64,000 nt of DNA from Cyanoderma ruficeps (taxonomy: Eukaryota > Chordata > Aves > Passeriformes > Timaliidae): contig VZDJ01000046.1 in the NCBI GenBank assembly GCA_008694505.1, positions 797,100 through 861,099 of the forward strand, in the 5' to 3' direction. A model generated the notes under the pieces. It searched no databases. It worked only from the letters and a program-made list of their open reading frames with translations, and was not told the origin of the DNA. Positions 63,196 to 64,000 of this stretch are shown piece after piece; the first letter of the stretch is position 1, and each line of letters starts with the position of its first letter. The translations under genes were made by a program, and so were the position numbers.

Positions 63196-64000
63196 CAAAT
63201 TCAAGTTATAAACCAAATTCATTGTTTGCCGCTGACACCGGTTCTTACGTTACTGCAGAGGTATAGTCAGAAAACAGAAATTTAGTGGTCTACACGTGAA
63301 TTCCTCTCTCTGAGGGAGTTGTCTGCCTCAGAAAGCAAAGGTTTCCAGCTCCCTTTCCAGCGGGGTGAGCTCATGGTGGCACAGGGTAATGTGACCCCTT
63401 GCCCTGTGCTGTCGCCCTGCCTTAGCTACCGTTGCTGTATTTCTCATGGGAACAACTGCAACACGACGTGTAAGTCCAGAACTGGCTGGAAAATGATCCA
63501 GTGTGAAAGCCAGGAGGGATTATGCGTACTCGGAGTGGTTGGCTCTTCTGCAGCAGAAATCCTTCTCTTACTAGTTTATCCCAAAGTGCAGTGGATTTCT
63601 GGGTCTTAATTTATCCCGGTGCACTTGGAAGGATTTTCAGGGTTCCTGTACTCCAGGGCTCCACTGGTAGCACAAAGCCTTCCCTGTTTAAGGACAGGTG
63701 GAAGGTTGGATGCTCATTGTTGGGGTTTGGGAATGCCATTTTTTGGCTTGATATAAAAAAAAAATACCAGCTGCTGTACACCTTGTGACTGAGCTGGACA
63801 TGTAGAAAAAAAGCTGATTCTGAAATCTCAGTATTCCAGGATTCAGGGCATCCAGTGAAATCCATATTTTAAATCAGTGAAAGTTTCATGTCCTGAAAAT
63901 ATTTTTCCTCATTTCCACTGAGGAAACTTCAATAACCAGTTTCATTTAAGGTTGGAAATGTCATCTGCACTGAGTACTTGTTTAAATTTAAAATAAGTTT

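Larger units (their letters stand above)
61796..64000 (+). other. OBSCN intron, incomplete at window end
   Basis: Contains CR1 copies at 62156-62362 and 63022-63195 and an AT-rich tract at 62650-62785. No phase-1 Ig exon was found, so the next exon must lie to the right. Confidence 0.6.

Overview
This window is vertebrate nuclear DNA from a bird. The evidence is more than twenty dispersed CR1 LINE 3' fragments, recognised by the conserved 3' block that ends in an ATTCTGTG-like octamer, together with several LTR fragments of the kind common in songbird genomes. Genes are split by long introns with GT/AG borders, and there are no bacterial or phage features. The window is a draft assembly, with single Ns, a 3-N gap and a 134-N gap.

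Two plus-strand genes are supported by joined exons whose reading phases agree. The first (about 2.83-12.65 kb) is a MEIOC or MEIOC-like gene, encoding the meiosis-specific coiled-coil partner of YTHDC2. Six exons carry an open frame from an ATG at 2852 to a TAA at 12646-12648, about 866 residues once a 2-nt slip beside an N, in a poly-asparagine AAT repeat at about 6256, is discounted. The second (36.23 kb to beyond the window) is the 5' part of obscurin (OBSCN), the giant sarcomeric scaffold. A large exon carries the ATG and Ig1-Ig3. Ten further exons of one domain each follow: Ig4, Ig5, FN3, Ig6, Ig7, Ig8, Ig9, Ig10, Ig11 and Ig12. Every internal exon is a multiple of three and phase 1-1. 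The gene continues off the right end.

Between the genes (12.65-36.2 kb) lies AT-rich intergenic DNA with CR1 fragments, one probable solo LTR with near-matching target-site duplications (23165-23807), and a GC-richer stretch at about 27.9-28.7 kb that could hold an untranslated OBSCN first exon. OBSCN introns are dense in CR1 and LTR fragments, some within about 30 bp of exon borders.

The observations most worth following are: (1) Ig10-Ig12 exons that are 95-97% identical, with a 156-nt perfect block crossing the exon-intron border, as expected of recent gene conversion or duplication; (2) a MEIOC-family gene directly upstream of OBSCN, two genes on different chromosomes in human; (3) a frameshift in MEIOC that looks like an assembly fault; (4) a 40-bp-arm quasi-palindrome inside a CR1 copy; and (5) an LTR-like family with a 67-bp internal tandem expansion inside a MEIOC intron. 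No undescribed multi-gene system was found.
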